From assembly GCA_905200905.1 (NCBI GenBank), contig CAJKMA010000019.1, positions 1-45,446 on the forward strand: DNA of 45,446 nt, in the 5' to 3' direction. The stretch comes from an uncultured Bacillota bacterium. Its GTDB lineage: Bacteria > Bacillota > Clostridia > Lachnospirales > Lachnospiraceae. The notes below the pieces were generated by a model. It was not told where the DNA came from and did not search any database. It saw only the letters and a list, made by a program, of their open reading frames with translations. Shown in pieces: positions 7,445 through 15,619 of this stretch. Position 1 is the first letter of the stretch, and each line of letters starts with the position of its first letter. The position numbers and the translations under genes were made by a program.

Positions 7445-8490
7445 AACAGATTGTAGAGCCGCTTTTACAGTGGTTTGATGAAAATAAAAGAATTCTTCCG
7501 TGGCGTCAGAACCCTACGCCATATCATGTATGGATATCAGAAATTATGTTGCAGCAGACCAGGGTAGAAGCAGTAAAATCTTATTATGCCCGCTTCACCC
7601 AGGCATTGCCAGAAGTAGCAGATTTGGCAGCTTGTAAAGAGGAACGCCTGTTAAAATTGTGGGAAGGTCTGGGTTACTATAACCGAGTGAAAAATATGCA
7701 GAAGGCAGCCATAGAAGTAATGGAAGAATATGGAGGAAACTTGCCTGCAGACTATGAAAAATTGTTAAAACTTCCTGGAATTGGAAGCTATACAGCAGGC
7801 GCGGTGTCTTCCATTGCTTATGGAATACCGCAACCGGCAGTGGATGGAAATGTCCTTCGGGTGATTACTAGAATTACAGAGGATCCAGAAGATATTTTGA
7901 AACAGTCCATGAAGAGAAAAATAGAAGAAAAACTTCGGGAAGTTATGCCAAAGGACCGTCCAGGAGACTTTAACCAAAGCCTTATGGAGCTTGGAGCAAC
8001 TGTGTGTGTGCCAAATGGAATGGCAAAATGTGAAGTGTGTCCAGTAGCGCAGTTTTGCAAGGCCAGGGCTTCAGGAACTGTTTTAGAATATCCAAAAAAA
8101 GCACCAAAAAAACAGAGGAAAATTGAAGAAAAAACAGTTTTGGTTATCCAAAATGGCCAGGAATTTGCTATTCATAAACGTCCATCAAAAGGACTTCTGG
8201 CGGGGCTATATGAACTTCCTAACCAGGAAGGCTATCTAAACAGAGAAGAAATTCTATCTTATGTAGAAGGCTTGTCTCTCATTCCTCTTCACATAGCAGA
8301 TGCTGGAGAAGCAAAGCATATTTTTTCTCATGTAGAGTGGCATATGAAAGGATATTTTATTAAAGTAGCTTCCACAGAAGAAAAAAAAGTAGGCGATTTG
8401 ATATTTGTAGATAAAAAAGAATCTAAGGGAAAATATCCTATTCCTGCTGCATTTGGGGCTTACAGAAAATACATTGAGGAGGACTTTTAG
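7438..8490 (+). CDS. mutY: A/G-specific adenine DNA glycosylase MutY
   Basis: The protein is 350 aa and removes adenine mispaired with 8-oxoguanine. The helix-hairpin-helix core has catalytic Glu35 in ISEIMLQQTRVE and catalytic Asp136 in VDGNVLRV. Fe-S cysteines are C190, C198, C201 and C207. The spacing is C-x7-C-x2-C-x5-C, one residue longer in the first gap than the E. coli pattern. The C-terminal ~120 residues form a NUDIX-like domain for 8-oxoG recognition. It overlaps sfsA by 7 bases and is directly followed by the glycosyltransferase gene. Confidence 0.95.
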   Translation: MLEQIVEPLLQWFDENKRILPWRQNPTPYHVWISEIMLQQTRVEAVKSYYARFTQALPEVADLAACKEERLLKLWEGLGYYNRVKNMQKAAIEVMEEYGGNLPADYEKLLKLPGIGSYTAGAVSSIAYGIPQPAVDGNVLRVITRITEDPEDILKQSMKRKIEEKLREVMPKDRPGDFNQSLMELGATVCVPNGMAKCEVCPVAQFCKARASGTVLEYPKKAPKKQRKIEEKTVLVIQNGQEFAIHKRPSKGLLAGLYELPNQEGYLNREEILSYVEGLSLIPLHIADAGEAKHIFSHVEWHMKGYFIKVASTEEKKVGDLIFVDKKESKGKYPIPAAFGAYRKYIEEDF

Positions 8491-9507
8491 ATGAAATTAT
8501 TATCAATTGCAGTACCTTGCTATAATTCCCAAGAGTATATGAAAAATTGTATTGATTCTCTTTTAGAGGGTAAGGATTTAGTGGAAATTATAATTGTAGA
8601 TGACGGCTCAAAGGATGATACAGCAGCTATTGCAGATGAGTACGCTGCGAAGTATCCGAATATTGTAAAGACCGTTCATCAGGAAAACGGAGGCCATGGA
8701 GAAGCAGTGAATACAGGGCTTAGGAATGCTACTGGGCTGTATTTTAAAGTGGTAGATAGTGATGACTGGGTGAATAAAGAAGCATATTTGGCTATTTTAG
8801 ATAAACTGCGTGAACTTACAGGTGGACCTCAGACTTTAGACATGATGATTAGTAATTTTGTCTATGAAAAGCAGGGAGCAAAGAGAAAAAAAGTGATGCG
8901 GTATAAAAACTATATGCCGGAAAATAAGATTTTTACCTGGAAGGAAATGGGAAGAATGCCTGTAGGGAAATATATTTTGATGCATTCTGTAATTTACCGT
9001 ACAGGACTGCTAAGAGACTGCAAACTGGAGTTGCCAAAACATACTTTTTATGTGGATAATCTTTTTGTTTATCAGCCACTTCCCTATGTAAAGACTTTGT
9101 ATTATATGGATGTGAATTTTTACCGTTATTTTATTGGACGAGAAGACCAGTCTGTTCATGAAGATGTTATGATTCGCAGAATTGATCAGCAGCTTTTGGT
9201 GAACCGTATCATGATTGATACCATTGCTGAAGCGAAAAATGTTGAAAAGAATATCAGGCGGTATATGCTTCGATATCTGGATATTATTATGGCGGTTTCT
9301 TCCATTATGCTGATTCGTTCTGGAACAGAAGAGAACTTGAACAAGAAGAAAGATTTATGGAAATATTTAAAAAATGCGGATATACGTATTTACCGGAAAC
9401 TTCATATGGGAATCTTGGGAAGAGGTGTAAATCTTCCAGGAGGAAGCGGCAGAAAAACAGCGGTAGCAATTTATAAAGTAGTACAGAAATTATACGGATT
9501 TAATTAA
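8491..9507 (+). CDS. Family 2 glycosyltransferase
   Basis: The protein is 338 aa. The GT2 GT-A fold is marked by SIAVPCYNSQEYM at the N-terminus, VDDGSKDDT near residue 37 and the metal/nucleotide-sugar motif VDSDDWV at 88-94. There is no clear membrane segment, so it is probably cytoplasmic or peripheral at the membrane. It likely transfers a sugar to a cell-surface polymer or lipid; donor and acceptor are unknown. The ATG immediately follows the mutY stop, with a GAGGAGG ribosome site inside the end of mutY. Confidence 0.9.
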   Translation: MKLLSIAVPCYNSQEYMKNCIDSLLEGKDLVEIIIVDDGSKDDTAAIADEYAAKYPNIVKTVHQENGGHGEAVNTGLRNATGLYFKVVDSDDWVNKEAYLAILDKLRELTGGPQTLDMMISNFVYEKQGAKRKKVMRYKNYMPENKIFTWKEMGRMPVGKYILMHSVIYRTGLLRDCKLELPKHTFYVDNLFVYQPLPYVKTLYYMDVNFYRYFIGREDQSVHEDVMIRRIDQQLLVNRIMIDTIAEAKNVEKNIRRYMLRYLDIIMAVSSIMLIRSGTEENLNKKKDLWKYLKNADIRIYRKLHMGILGRGVNLPGGSGRKTAVAIYKVVQKLYGFN

Positions 9508-9563
9508 AAAAATTGCCGTGACACAGGAGAACAGGAAAACGTTCTTCTGTGTCACGGTTTTTT
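9506..9563 (+). terminator. Strong bidirectional terminator between convergent genes
   Basis: CCGTGACACAGGAGAAC (9516-9532) pairs with GTTCTTCTGTGTCACGG (9541-9557), followed by TTTTTT. An A-run precedes the stem, so it can also terminate transcription coming from the minus-strand PAP2 gene. Confidence 0.95.
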
Positions 9564-9571
9564 GTTTTTCT

Positions 9572-10216
9572 TTATGCCTGTATCATTTCTTTTGCACTGA
9601 CAGTTTTAAACCGGTACAGAAGCTGGTAGCAAACCAGATTCAAGGCAAATGCAGCTAATACATCAACAACCGTATGTTGTTTTAAAAATACAGTTGCCAG
9701 AACAATCAGGACTGTGAGAAGCCAAACACCACCCAGGAATAGTTTATGTTGTTTAAAGGCTTTGTGGCGGAAAATAGCAATACAGCAGGCCACAGAGTTA
9801 AATACATGAATACTGGGAAGAATGTTGGTAGGTGTATCCACAAGATAGAGACTTTGTACCAGGCGGATAAAAATACTGTCGCCGCTTAACTGGGGTCTGA
9901 GATTTTGTCCATTTGGATAAATCAGAGATATCAGAATGAATAAAGTCATACCAATTCCCAAGGTGCAGATTAATTGCCAATATTCTTTTTTGTCCTTGTT
10001 AATAAAGCTGAAGTAAATTACAGTAGCGGCAATGTAAAAGAACCACAGAAGGTAGGGAATAATAAAATATTCACAGAAAGGAATATAATCATCTAGCTTG
10101 ACGTGGATAATATTAGGTTGTACATTGCGTTGCTCCACATAGCGGAATGCCAGCATATATAGGATTCCATAGACAGGGATAATCCAAGTATGACGGTATT
10201 TTTTTAGAAAATTCAC
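9572..10216 (-). CDS. PAP2-family membrane phosphatase
   Basis: The protein is 214 aa with about six hydrophobic segments. The PAP2 motifs are PSIHVFNS (near residue 135) and the C-terminal KQHTVVDVLAA, which carries the conserved His and Asp of the SR-12-H-x3-D box. The usual basic first motif is not obvious. Such enzymes dephosphorylate lipid phosphates such as phosphatidic acid or undecaprenyl pyrophosphate, or act as phosphotransferases. It has its own promoter but lies beside glycerophosphodiesterase and diacylglycerol kinase genes, supporting a role in lipid turnover. Confidence 0.85.
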   Translation of the reverse strand: MNFLKKYRHTWIIPVYGILYMLAFRYVEQRNVQPNIIHVKLDDYIPFCEYFIIPYLLWFFYIAATVIYFSFINKDKKEYWQLICTLGIGMTLFILISLIYPNGQNLRPQLSGDSIFIRLVQSLYLVDTPTNILPSIHVFNSVACCIAIFRHKAFKQHKLFLGGVWLLTVLIVLATVFLKQHTVVDVLAAFALNLVCYQLLYRFKTVSAKEMIQA

Positions 10217-10263
10217 AGTAACACCTCTCGATTCCGGTTTAACACCTCTTTTTAATACCTGCT

Positions 10264-10292
10264 ATTATAGCACAGTCATTTTTTTACTACAA
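10264..10292 (-). promoter_or_regulatory. Promoter for the PAP2 gene
   Basis: Read on the minus strand: TTGTAG, a 17-base spacer ending TGC, then TATAAT. The extended -10 and correct spacing make this a strong candidate about 48 bases before the start codon. Confidence 0.8.
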
Positions 10293-10334
10293 TGCAGTTT
10301 ATAGTAGTTTTAGAAATTACACAGGATGTTTATG

Positions 10335-11174
10335 TTATGCTTCAGGTTTCTGGACAGGAATAAAACTGTCAAAAATAATGGAATCAAATCGTGTCAGATT
10401 TTGTTCAAATACAGTCTCGGAGCGAATGGTCCAGGCAAATGTAGGCGCATGGTAGAGACATTTATTTAGTAGAAAACTAACATTGTGCTGGTCTTTGTAA
10501 CAATAGGCAATAAAGTCTGGTCTGCCTAAAAAATTCAGCAGCAAGTATTTCACCAAAAAGGATAAAAAGTATCCTCCTTCGGCAACTGGACGTGTTAAAT
10601 TAGCAGAGAGTTGTCCGCGCACTACTTGTTTGCGATGTTTTTTATACCAGCGCAGGGCCAGAGGATTAAAGGACTCAATACAGTAATCTCCAGGATAGTT
10701 CATAAGAAGCTGGTCCGCAAGCAGACAGGTGCGGGTGTTCAGACAGGGAAGCTTGATTTCTACCAACAAAGGAACCTGTCCATGAACTAAGGTTAAAACA
10801 TCTTGGAAGAGAGGAATCTTCTCTTGGGTATGTCCTAGAGATATTTGCTGTAATTCTTCATAAGTCATTTCACAAACCGGAAGATCGATGCCACACATGC
10901 GGGATAGTGTGTGGTCGTGGAATACAACTACCTGGTTATCCTTGGTGAGTTGAATATCTAATTCAATACCATAGCCCTGTTGGATCGCATTGGAAAAGGC
11001 AGCCATGGAATTTTCAGGGATACGCTGATCAGGTGTAAAAAGACCTCTGTGAGCAAACAGGCAGTGGAGAAAGGTTTTTACTTCTTTTTTCCTCTGCATA
11101 TTTGGCATAATACAGTAAAAATAAAGACAGAAAAGAAAAAACAGTATCAATGCAATGAGCCATAGCAGCTTCAT
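10335..11174 (-). CDS. Glycerophosphodiester phosphodiesterase (membrane-anchored GDPD)
   Basis: The protein is 279 aa. An N-terminal hydrophobic segment (about residues 3-24) anchors it at the membrane. The GDPD signature AHRG has His42, with PENSMAAF, ELDIQLTKD and FHDHTLSRM following in order, carrying the metal-binding acids and the second catalytic His. It hydrolyses glycerophosphodiesters to glycerol-3-phosphate plus an alcohol, or acts on lipoteichoic/phospholipid headgroups. It lies 14 bases after the diacylglycerol kinase gene in the same operon. The product glycerol-3-phosphate is the likely inducer of GlpP encoded upstream. Confidence 0.92.
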   Translation of the reverse strand: MKLLWLIALILFFLFCLYFYCIMPNMQRKKEVKTFLHCLFAHRGLFTPDQRIPENSMAAFSNAIQQGYGIELDIQLTKDNQVVVFHDHTLSRMCGIDLPVCEMTYEELQQISLGHTQEKIPLFQDVLTLVHGQVPLLVEIKLPCLNTRTCLLADQLLMNYPGDYCIESFNPLALRWYKKHRKQVVRGQLSANLTRPVAEGGYFLSFLVKYLLLNFLGRPDFIAYCYKDQHNVSFLLNKCLYHAPTFAWTIRSETVFEQNLTRFDSIIFDSFIPVQKPEA

Positions 11175-11188
11175 AGTACATGCCCCCT

Positions 11189-12112
11189 TTATCTTTTGAT
11201 GGTTTTAAGTTTTTTTTCGCTGAGTGTGAAGGTGACCTGATTGACATTTCCTAGAACTTCTCCATCACAGTGGATGGGAAGAGGTTTTTTTGTAATCACT
11301 TCCATGTGGTGACAACGTTTTATATGTACGCCTTTAAAGAGAATATGTTTTCCAAAAAAGGCGGTGGGAAATAAAGTAAGCACCTTCCACTTAGAAAGCT
11401 TTCCAAGAAGACAGAAATCCAGAAGTTCGTCATCATAGGAGGCATCTGGACAAAATTTTGCACCGCCTCCTTCGTATTGCAGATTCATGGCAGCAAGGAA
11501 AAAGAACATGGGAAAATGAAAGACTTCTTCATGGTCCACACGAAGTGTTATGGGACAGGGAGTATAGGCAATTAATTGCTTTAGAGCTACCACAACATAA
11601 GTGAGTTTTCCAAGCCCAAGACGGTTAAAGAATTTTTTCATAGGTGTTACGGACACTTCCGCACAGATACCAGCATCATATCCGATTCCACTGCTTACCA
11701 GAAAATATCTGGAAAAGTCAGGGGTCCTTGTTTGTCCAATATCCAGAGAAACAATTTCGCTGGGATTTAAAAGCCGTTCCACACAGGAACGCACATCTGT
11801 GGTAAGTCCAAGACCTCTGGCAAAATCATTTCCAGAACCAGTAGGAATATATCCTAAAGTAATGTGAGAAAAGTCAGTGTCCATGAGGCCATTGATTACT
11901 TCGTTTAAGGTTCCATCACCGCCTAACACACCAAGGATACAAGGCTGCTGCAAATTTGCAATCTGCTTTGCCAAGGTCATAGCGTGTCCTTGATATTCTG
12001 TGAAAAAAACTTTATATTCAATTTGCTTATAGTTTAAAATACTTGCTGCCTCCTGCCATAAATGTAATCCATGACAGGAACGGGAATTTGGATTTACAAT
12101 AAAATAATACAT
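11189..12112 (-). CDS. Diacylglycerol kinase / lipid kinase (DagK catalytic family)
   Basis: The protein is 307 aa. It has the DAGK_cat N-terminal fold with the GGDGTLNEVING nucleotide-binding motif near residues 63-74 and PTGSGNDFARGL near 92-103, followed by the usual beta-sandwich C-terminal part. It is soluble or peripheral (DgkB type), phosphorylating diacylglycerol to phosphatidic acid during lipoteichoic acid or phospholipid recycling. The ATG at 12112 (minus strand) follows AGGTGG. An upstream in-frame start at 12166 lacks a ribosome site. It is the first gene of a two-gene operon with the glycerophosphodiesterase. Confidence 0.91.
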   Translation of the reverse strand: MYYFIVNPNSRSCHGLHLWQEAASILNYKQIEYKVFFTEYQGHAMTLAKQIANLQQPCILGVLGGDGTLNEVINGLMDTDFSHITLGYIPTGSGNDFARGLGLTTDVRSCVERLLNPSEIVSLDIGQTRTPDFSRYFLVSSGIGYDAGICAEVSVTPMKKFFNRLGLGKLTYVVVALKQLIAYTPCPITLRVDHEEVFHFPMFFFLAAMNLQYEGGGAKFCPDASYDDELLDFCLLGKLSKWKVLTLFPTAFFGKHILFKGVHIKRCHHMEVITKKPLPIHCDGEVLGNVNQVTFTLSEKKLKTIKR

Positions 12113-12180
12113 TGTCCACCTGCCTGTTGTTTCAATGTTTTTTAGGGATGCCGCATAAAACGACAACCCTCTCTTTTGTT

Positions 12181-12209
12181 ATTGTAGCAGTTTCAGGTAG
12201 TAAGGACAA
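12181..12209 (-). promoter_or_regulatory. Promoter for the lipid kinase operon
   Basis: On the minus strand: TTGTCC, a 17-base spacer ending TGC, then TACAAT. This places a transcription start about 60-65 bases before the kinase ATG. Confidence 0.7.
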
Positions 12210-12234
12210 GGAAAAAGTACATTCTTTAGAAGAT

Positions 12235-13026
12235 TTAGTAGGAAGGAGGAGCAGCATCTAAGAAGGTGCTATATCCTGCTTTGCGCAGAGATTGTTCCAT
12301 TTTTACAGCGTTTTCAAGGACGCGAAAAGCGCCTACCTGAACCTTATAGAAACCATCTTGATGTAAGAGAAAGGCTGGAAAGCCACGGTCCAGAAGTTCG
12401 TAAAGCATACGGTCTGCATTAGAACGATTACGAAAACTTCCAGTTTGCACACGATAATAGATGGCATGGTTTTCAGAGTCTTGTTCTAAAGCTTCTTCGT
12501 CCAGAGTTCCAAGAATACCAGAAGCAATGGCCTGAGCAATTTCCTGAAACTGGGTATCAAATCGTTCATTATCTTCATCTGTATTCAGAAAGCCAGTTTC
12601 AATGAGAAGCGCTGGCATTTTGGTACGGCGTAAAACAACCAAACCAGGTCGTGCTTCCACACCTAAATCTTGGAAGCCTAATTCTCCAAGGGCCCCATTG
12701 ATATTTTCTGCCATATCTAGTTTTTGACCAGATTTATCGTAGACCAGTACTTCTGTGCCTTTATACTGGTTTGGAAGAGGACTGGAGTTTCGATGAAAGG
12801 AAAGAAAGAAATCTGCATTTGAGGAATTAGCCATTTGAGCTTTTTCAAAAGGGGTTTGGTATATGTCTGTTGTTCTGGTGTATTCCACATCCACGCCGTT
12901 TTGTGATAATATTTTCCCAACAGCAAGTGCCAGGTTCAGATTGTCATCTTTTTCCTGCCGTCCCTCATAGGTTGCACCTAAATCGGCACCCCCGTGACCA
13001 GCATCCACCATAATCTTATAAGCCAT
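12235..13026 (-). CDS. N-acetylmuramoyl-L-alanine amidase with C-terminal SPOR domain
   Basis: The protein is 263 aa. The Amidase_3 domain begins at residue 1 with MVDAGHGGADLG, carrying the first zinc His, and continues through the TRTTD stretch, FFLSFHRNSS (second zinc His) and LIETGFLN (catalytic Glu). The SPOR domain occupies the last ~70 residues (YRVQTGSFRN...GFYKVQVGAF) and binds glycan lacking stem peptides. No signal peptide is visible, so release may occur in sporulation (mother-cell or forespore lysis) or by an unknown route. A likely -10 (TATACT) and TTCACA with 18-base spacing lie just upstream on the minus strand. Confidence 0.9.
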   Translation of the reverse strand: MAYKIMVDAGHGGADLGATYEGRQEKDDNLNLALAVGKILSQNGVDVEYTRTTDIYQTPFEKAQMANSSNADFFLSFHRNSSPLPNQYKGTEVLVYDKSGQKLDMAENINGALGELGFQDLGVEARPGLVVLRRTKMPALLIETGFLNTDEDNERFDTQFQEIAQAIASGILGTLDEEALEQDSENHAIYYRVQTGSFRNRSNADRMLYELLDRGFPAFLLHQDGFYKVQVGAFRVLENAVKMEQSLRKAGYSTFLDAAPPSY

Positions 13027-13142
13027 TTTTATACTCCGGGTAATACTTTCTGTTCAGTATATGCAAGAGAGAAGTGAAGTGTGAAAATCTAAAAATACCA
13101 TAAACTTTCCCTTTACTCCTTTTCAGTCTACAGGAAACGTGC

Positions 13143-13148
13143 TAAAAT
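13143..13148 (+). promoter_or_regulatory. Candidate -10 element for the 13189 gene
   Basis: Extended -10 TGC-TAAAAT with no convincing -35. The 13027-13188 gap between divergent genes shows nothing else that I recognise. Confidence 0.4.
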
Positions 13149-13188
13149 GCTTTTCAATGGAATGTAGAAAGAAAAGGACGAAAGAGAT

Positions 13189-13812
13189 ATGAAGAAAGTA
13201 CAGGGAAATGAAGAAGCAAAGAAGAAATGGGAAAATTTCTGGTATTATTACAAGTATCATGTTCTGGCAGGAGTATTTGTTCTAGTGTGCATTATTATTT
13301 TTGCAAAAGATATGATGGCCAAAATTGATTATGATTATTGTGTCAGTATAGTAGGAAACCATGCAGTTCCAGAAGAAGATAAAGCGGCTTTACAGAAATG
13401 GTTTGAGGAACGAGCAGAAGACTTAAATGAGGATGGCGAGGTTCATGTACAGGTGGCAGACTATTTCCTTCCAGGAGAGGATGCTGCTGGATTTGATCCA
13501 CAGATGTATGCTGCCAGCCAGACAAAGCTTACAGTGGATTTGCAGGAAGGAACCAGTATGCTTTACTTCTTGAGCGAAGACAACTATAAGAAGTTTTTAG
13601 AAATGGATGCATTCCCCAAAGAAGAGGAAACCGTCAACATTGAGGAGTGCAAAGGTTTTGAAGAACTGGGAAGTCCAACCTCCATGGAAGATATGGTGGT
13701 TACCATGCGTTTGATGTATGAAGATTCAAAGCTGGGAAAAAACAATGAGATACAGAACTATTTTGAAAAAAGTAAAGCACTGCTGCATGAGTTTATAGGA
13801 ACAACAAAATAA
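13189..13812 (+). CDS. Membrane-anchored protein of unknown function
   Basis: The protein is 207 aa. A charged N-terminus (KKKWENFWYYYKYHVL) precedes one transmembrane helix at about residues 24-42, leaving a ~165-residue, strongly acidic domain, predicted to be outside the cell. The W-x2-FW-YYYKYH start is a pattern seen in other clostridial single-pass proteins of unknown role. I recognise no enzymatic motif. The ATG follows AAAGGACGAAAG. It stands alone, with a terminator-like hairpin behind it. Confidence 0.8.
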   Translation: MKKVQGNEEAKKKWENFWYYYKYHVLAGVFVLVCIIIFAKDMMAKIDYDYCVSIVGNHAVPEEDKAALQKWFEERAEDLNEDGEVHVQVADYFLPGEDAAGFDPQMYAASQTKLTVDLQEGTSMLYFLSEDNYKKFLEMDAFPKEEETVNIEECKGFEELGSPTSMEDMVVTMRLMYEDSKLGKNNEIQNYFEKSKALLHEFIGTTK

Positions 13813-13826
13813 ATAAAATAATAGAA

Positions 13827-13878
13827 GCTGCTCTATGAAATCACAATCAGGTATAGGGATTTTGTAGAGTAGTTTTTT
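13827..13878 (+). terminator. Intrinsic terminator after the membrane-anchored protein
   Basis: GCTGCTCTATGAAATC (13827-13842) pairs with GATTTTGTAGAGTAGT (13858-13873) using several G-U/A-C variants, followed by a T-run to 13878. Confidence 0.75.
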
Positions 13879-13902
13879 ATTTATATATTAAAAAGAGTAA
13901 GA

Positions 13903-13980
13903 TTGAAAAATAAAGAAAATTCTGATACGATACTTTTATATTCTAATGAGTATAAAAGACAAGAGCGTGTAAATCCACGC
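13903..13980 (+). promoter_or_regulatory. Promoter and short hairpin ahead of modA
   Basis: TTGAAA (13903-13908) with a 17-base spacer to TACGAT (13926-13931) is a weak promoter. Further on, GCGTG (13965-13969) and CACGC (13976-13980) form a small hairpin in the leader. It is too small for the known molybdenum-cofactor riboswitch. A role in molybdate control is only a guess. Confidence 0.45.
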
Positions 13981-14034
13981 ACTGAAAATGCAAGACATTT
14001 TCTATTTTTTCTGAAAAAGAAAGGAGTAAAGCCT

Positions 14035-14949
14035 ATGAAGACAAGAACAGTATCATTGGTGCTTACCCTGGTTATGGCAATGGTGATGACAGCTTGTACA
14101 GGAGGGCTGCAGAACCAACAGGAAAGTAAGGACACAGAAAAAACAGGGGAAGAAAAGAAGGTTCAGGAGCAGGCAGCAGATGGGGAAAAAGAGAGTGCCC
14201 AGTCTGTGGAGCTGACCGTTTTTGCAGCAGCCTCTATGACGGAGACTCTGACAGAAATCGGAGAACTTTACAGCAAAGAGCATCCTGAGGTAAAAGTCAG
14301 CTTTAACTTTGATTCTTCAGGAACCTTAAAGACCCAGATTCAGGAAGGGGCAGTCTGTGATTTGTTTATTTCTGCTGGGCAGAAACAAATGGACCAGCTA
14401 GATATTCAGGCAACTTCAGAAGTAAATACAGAAGGCTTGGATTATGTGTTGGAAGAATCCAGAACAGATATTTTGGAAAATAAAGTAACTCTTTGTGTGG
14501 CAGAAGGAAGTCAGGAGGATATTCAGAATTTTGATGCTTTGGCAGAGGCATTAAAAAGTAAAGATATTTTAATGGCTATGGGAAATGAAGATGTACCGGT
14601 AGGACAGTATACTCAGAAAATTCTGGAATATTATGGCCTGCAGGAAGAGGAGCTGGCAGGGGCAGGCAAAATTTCCTATGGAAGTAATGTAAAGGAAGTG
14701 ACAACCCAGATTTCAGAGGGAAGTGTGGATTGTGGTGTTATTTACTGTACAGACGCTTATTCAGCAGGATTAACAGTCTCAGATGCTGCAACGCCTCAGA
14801 TGTGTGGACAGGTGATTTATCCGGCCAGTGTGTTGAAAACCAGTACACATCAAGAAGAGGCTCAGGAGTTTTTAGACTATTTACAGACAGAAGCAGCCAT
14901 GAAAATTTTTGAAGAGGTGGGCTTTTCACCAGTGAAGCAGGAGGGATAA
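14035..14949 (+). CDS. modA: Molybdate ABC transporter substrate-binding lipoprotein ModA
   Basis: The protein is 304 aa. The signal peptide ends in the lipobox MTAC with lipidated Cys21, followed by a Glu/Lys-rich linker. The solute-binding domain starts at VELTVFAAASMTETLTEIG, the ModA hallmark, with FNFDSSGTLKTQIQEGA for oxyanion binding, FISAGQKQMD, and GVIYCTDAY near the end. It captures molybdate (or tungstate) outside the cell. The ATG at 14035 follows AAAGGAG. It is directly followed by modB and modC. Confidence 0.93.
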   Translation: MKTRTVSLVLTLVMAMVMTACTGGLQNQQESKDTEKTGEEKKVQEQAADGEKESAQSVELTVFAAASMTETLTEIGELYSKEHPEVKVSFNFDSSGTLKTQIQEGAVCDLFISAGQKQMDQLDIQATSEVNTEGLDYVLEESRTDILENKVTLCVAEGSQEDIQNFDALAEALKSKDILMAMGNEDVPVGQYTQKILEYYGLQEEELAGAGKISYGSNVKEVTTQISEGSVDCGVIYCTDAYSAGLTVSDAATPQMCGQVIYPASVLKTSTHQEEAQEFLDYLQTEAAMKIFEEVGFSPVKQEG

Positions 14950-14950
14950 G

Positions 14951-15619
14951 ATGGACTGGTATCCCCTTTGGAATTCACTTCGGATTGCAGCAGTTAGCTG
15001 TGTGATTGTTTTTTTTGTGGGAATCTTTGCTGCTTATTATGTGGCAAAACTTCCCAGATGGCTCAAAGGGATTCTGGATGTACTGTTTACCTTGCCCATG
15101 GTTTTGCCTCCTACTGTTTGTGGTTATTTTTTGCTTTTGCTTTTTGGAGTGAAGCGTCCTATGGGGGTATTTTTGTCTCACTTTGGAGTTCAGATTGTTA
15201 TGACCTGGTATGGTGGAATTCTTGCTTCGGCAGTGGTGGCTTTTCCCCTCATGTACCGTACAGCCAGGGGAGCTTTTGAAAGTTTTGATGAGACATTGGC
15301 TTATGCAGGGCAGACCCTTGGTTTGTCTAATACCTATATTTTCTGGAAGATACGGATGCCAGCTTGCCGTCAGGGAATTTTGGCAGGAACGGTTCTGGCT
15401 TTTGCAAGGGCCCTGGGGGAATATGGAGCTACCAGTATGCTCATTGGATATATTCCTGGAAAGACAGCTACTATTTCCACAACGGTATATCAGTTCTGGA
15501 GAACCAATGACGAAGCAGGAGCTTTTGTATGGGTTATGGTAAACCTTGGGATTTCTACCGTGATTCTTTTGGTGGTGAATATGCTGGAAACCAGAAACAG
15601 AAGGGCGGTGAAGCTATGA
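14951..15619 (+). CDS. modB: Molybdate ABC transporter permease ModB
   Basis: The protein is 222 aa with about five or six membrane helices. The ModB pattern LPMVLPPTVCGYFLL and the cytoplasmic EAA-like loop (ETLAYAGQTLG...FARALGEYGATSMLIGY) are present. It forms the membrane channel for molybdate. It starts one base after the modA stop codon with a GGAGGG ribosome site, and its TGA overlaps the modC ATG (ATGA), indicating coupling. Confidence 0.94.
   Translation: MDWYPLWNSLRIAAVSCVIVFFVGIFAAYYVAKLPRWLKGILDVLFTLPMVLPPTVCGYFLLLLFGVKRPMGVFLSHFGVQIVMTWYGGILASAVVAFPLMYRTARGAFESFDETLAYAGQTLGLSNTYIFWKIRMPACRQGILAGTVLAFARALGEYGATSMLIGYIPGKTATISTTVYQFWRTNDEAGAFVWVMVNLGISTVILLVVNMLETRNRRAVKL

Noticed and set aside
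13965..13980. Molybdenum-cofactor riboswitch ahead of modA
   Set aside because: Only a 5-bp hairpin is visible, far smaller than the known Moco riboswitch.
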